A stretch of DNA of 64,000 nt from Myxococcales bacterium (GTDB lineage Bacteria; Myxococcota_A; Polyangia; Palsa-1104; JAEUJZ01). Shown here in pieces: positions 62,601 through 64,000 of the stretch (position 1 is its first letter; every line of letters starts with the position of its first letter). The notes beneath the pieces were generated by a model. The model worked only from the letters and a program-made list of their open reading frames with translations, had not been told where the DNA came from and did not search any database. A program made the translations under genes and the position numbers. The DNA is taken from positions 296,689 through 360,688 of the forward strand of contig JAEUJZ010000013.1 in assembly GCA_016794505.1 (NCBI GenBank). Reading direction: 5' to 3'.

Positions 62601-63661
62601 TTCGGATCGTTGGCTACGTTCGGGTCAGCACGGACATTCAGGCCAATGAAGGCGTCAGTCTTGAGGCGCAATCGGAGAAGCTAAAGGCGTACTGCAAGCT
62701 GCATGACGTCGAGCTAATCGGGATCTACAAAGACGAAGGGCTGTCGGCCAAATCACTAGAGCGACCGGGGCTACAGTCCGCGCTGAAAGCGCTGGAGCGC
62801 GGGAAGGCGAACACACTGCTGGTGGTGAAGTTGGATCGCTTGACTCGCTCGCTGCTCGATCTGGACGCGCTGATCCGAGGCTACTTCTCAAAGGAGCAGT
62901 ACCACCTGCTGTCGGTCAGCGAATCGCTTGACACCCGCACGGCCATGGGGCGCTTCGTTCTGTACATCCTGGGACTCATCGCACAGTGGGAACGCGAGGC
63001 GATTGGCGAGCGCACGCGCGAAGCGATGGCGCACCTGAAGCGGCAAGGCGTTCCGCTGGGCGCGGCCCCCTATGGGTTTCTGTATTCAAACGAGCGAGAC
63101 GACGCAGGACGCAAGCGGCTGGTCGCGGTGCCTGAAGAGATGGCGGTGATCGCGCGCATCGTCGAGATGTTCGATGCGGGCGCGTCGGCGCGAGCGATTG
63201 CGACGCAGCTCAGCACAGAGGGAGTCACGGCTCCCAGAGGAAGTCTCTGGCACGGCAATGTGGTGCGGCGAATTCTCGTTCGGCAGCAGCGACCCAACCA
63301 ACGTCCCCGAAAGCCCAACCGTCCGCCGCGCGTGTGGGATCACGAGCGAGCGACCGAGCTAGCGCTGGCTAGTCGAAGGGAGGGGCTGAGCCTGCGGGCC
63401 ATCGGCAAGCGACTCGATGAAGCGCGGCTGTGTCCGCAGCGCGGCGGTGCTTGGCATGCTGCAACCATTCTGGCCTTGCTGGGGCCAATGAGCGCCATCA
63501 ACGCCGTGGACGCGCGCACGCGGGCGCAGCAGCTACGCGCTGAAGGGCTGAGTCTGCGCGAGATTGGCCGCAGGCTGATAGCGGATGGCTATAGGCCACA
63601 GCGGGCCGGGCATTGGCATACGCAGGCTGTGTCTGCGCTGCTTGCCATCACGCCGCAGTAG
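62600..63661 (+). CDS. Serine recombinase (resolvase family) without a canonical start codon
   Basis: The frame encodes about 353 residues: an N-terminal resolvase domain with the nucleophile Ser10 in GYVRVSTDIQ, the LVVKLDRLTRSLLDLDALI block and a LIAQWEREAIGERT helix, then a recombinase domain (VPLGAAPYGFLYSNERDD, AVIARIVEMFDAGASARAIATQL). The C-terminal 90 residues hold two related 40-residue modules (EGLSLRAIGKRLDEARLCPQ and EGLSLREIGRRLIADGYRPQ). The last in-frame stop upstream is TGA at 62528; no ATG, GTG or TTG follows until 62822, which would remove the catalytic Ser. An ATT at 62600 or a lost 5' end is the explanation. The 62595-62600 junction coincides with the cut-off AAA/TPR gene. 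Confidence 0.75.
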   Translation: MRIVGYVRVSTDIQANEGVSLEAQSEKLKAYCKLHDVELIGIYKDEGLSAKSLERPGLQSALKALERGKANTLLVVKLDRLTRSLLDLDALIRGYFSKEQYHLLSVSESLDTRTAMGRFVLYILGLIAQWEREAIGERTREAMAHLKRQGVPLGAAPYGFLYSNERDDAGRKRLVAVPEEMAVIARIVEMFDAGASARAIATQLSTEGVTAPRGSLWHGNVVRRILVRQQRPNQRPRKPNRPPRVWDHERATELALASRREGLSLRAIGKRLDEARLCPQRGGAWHAATILALLGPMSAINAVDARTRAQQLRAEGLSLREIGRRLIADGYRPQRAGHWHTQAVSALLAITPQ

Positions 63662-63697
63662 CTTCTGCGCTGCGATCAGGGGTGCGCGATCGCTGCC

Positions 63698-63776
63698 GTG
63701 ATATCACCGGGCTGGCGCGCGTGATATCACTGTGGGCGACGGCGCGATATCACGGAAATCGACGCCGCAATATCAC
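63698..63776. repeat. Four iteron-like boxes at exact 23-bp spacing
   Basis: GTGATATCAC occurs at 63698-63707 and 63721-63730, with variants GCGATATCAC at 63744-63753 and GCAATATCAC at 63767-63776. The starts are exactly 23 bp apart, a bit over two helical turns. Each core is a near-perfect palindrome. The spacers differ in sequence. Such phased boxes are typical for binding sites of replication initiators, partition proteins or repressors. Confidence 0.85.
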
Positions 63777-63893
63777 CGCGCGCACATCGGCTGGGGGCAG
63801 GAAGGCCAAGCCGCGCGCAGATCGCTGTCTCTCTGCGTCCCGTGCAGGGCGGGGGACTGCTTCGTCGGGCTCAGGATCACGAACGAAGTCGCC

Positions 63894-63903
63894 GTGATAT
63901 CAG
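63894..63903. repeat. Fifth box GTGATATCAG
   Basis: One more copy of the same core (one mismatch), 127 bp after the last phased box, in the same intergenic region. Confidence 0.7.
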
Positions 63904-63948
63904 GACCGCTTTTCTTTTTTCCGCGTCCTCGTAGGATTTTCGGCTGGC

Positions 63949-63958
63949 GCAATATCAC
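63949..63958. promoter_or_regulatory. Sixth box GCAATATCAC, next to a ribosome-binding site
   Basis: A copy of the core ends directly before GAGG (63959-63962), which is the ribosome-binding site of the gene starting at 63968. Binding here would block translation or transcription of that gene. GGCTGGCGC also precedes this box, as it does the second box. Confidence 0.65.
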
Positions 63959-63967
63959 GAGGTACCT

Positions 63968-64000
63968 ATGCCAGCGACTCCTATCCGTCCTGCGCGCCTT
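63968..64000 (+). CDS. Start of a gene cut by the right edge
   Basis: ATG at 63968, five bases after GAGG, opens a frame of 11 codons (MPATPIRPARL) to the window end with no stop. Too short to identify. Its position behind the box array suggests a gene controlled by, or acting on, the array. Confidence 0.5.
   Translation, partial: MPATPIRPARL

Noticed and set aside
63698..63776. CRISPR array
   Set aside because: Cores are 10 bp with 13-bp spacers, far below CRISPR sizes, and no cas gene is present.
63613..63897. 94-codon frame through the box array
   Set aside because: It overlaps the recombinase end and the phased boxes; the translation has no recognisable feature.

Overview
The window is G+C-rich DNA that reads as a chromosome segment of a Myxococcota (former deltaproteobacterial) species. 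The support is three Hanks-type Ser/Thr kinases with different C-terminal halves, many lipoproteins and secreted proteins of unknown role, a broken gene ending in a MYXO-CTERM-like sorting tail, a MopE-like calcium motif, an FHA protein and a sigma-region-4-like regulator. No rRNA, tRNA or CRISPR array was seen. Gene calls rest on reading frame, family motifs and start context; no database search was possible.

Layout. 0-2.7 kb: a metallophosphoesterase cut by the left edge, translationally coupled to a caspase-fold protease. 2.7-9.6 kb: a reductase, an unknown gene, uppS-cdsA (undecaprenyl and phospholipid synthesis), a kinase with a CsgG/TolB-like sensor domain, then maf-yggS. 9.8-13.5 kb: an HMG-CoA synthase and a second kinase. 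13.5-19 kb: a tight four-gene operon for a molybdenum hydroxylase plus an acyl/aryl-CoA ligase. 19-25.7 kb: a copper monooxygenase-like lipoprotein, clpS, a Pal-CpoB-lipoprotein operon, a secreted protein and a phosphohexomutase. 25.7-33.4 kb: an FGE-like protein, two membrane proteins, a His/Pro/Val-rich secreted protein, a large lipoprotein and a membrane sulfatase-fold enzyme. 33.4-42.3 kb: kinase, Smr protein, two regulators, FHA-TPR protein, alpha/beta hydrolase and threonine dehydratase. 42.2-49.4 kb: an unknown secreted protein and a 1705-residue Ala/Pro/Ser-rich protein with degenerate internal repeats. 49.5-55.2 kb: a GGQ release-factor-like protein, tryptophan 2,3-dioxygenase, a Fis-type regulator, a lipoprotein, a BMP-type binding protein with its ABC ATPase but no permeases, and a ribbon-helix-helix protein. 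55.3-60.5 kb: a decayed MYXO-CTERM gene, a MoxR ATPase, a benzoate-CoA-ligase-like enzyme and a TSUP permease. 60.6-64 kb: a decayed AAA/TPR gene cut off exactly where a serine recombinase begins, followed by an array of GTGATATCAC-like boxes, four of them at an exact 23-bp period, in front of a gene that leaves the window.

The right end (from about 62.6 kb) looks like the start of an integrated element or an autoregulated locus. The iteron-like array, the giant repeat protein and the phosphoesterase/caspase pair are the most promising leads. Several housekeeping genes (uppS, cdsA, maf, clpS, phosphohexomutase) mark the rest as ordinary core chromosome. AT-rich islands of 60-100 bp interrupt the G+C-rich sequence, mainly at convergent gene ends, where two of the three form clean hairpins.
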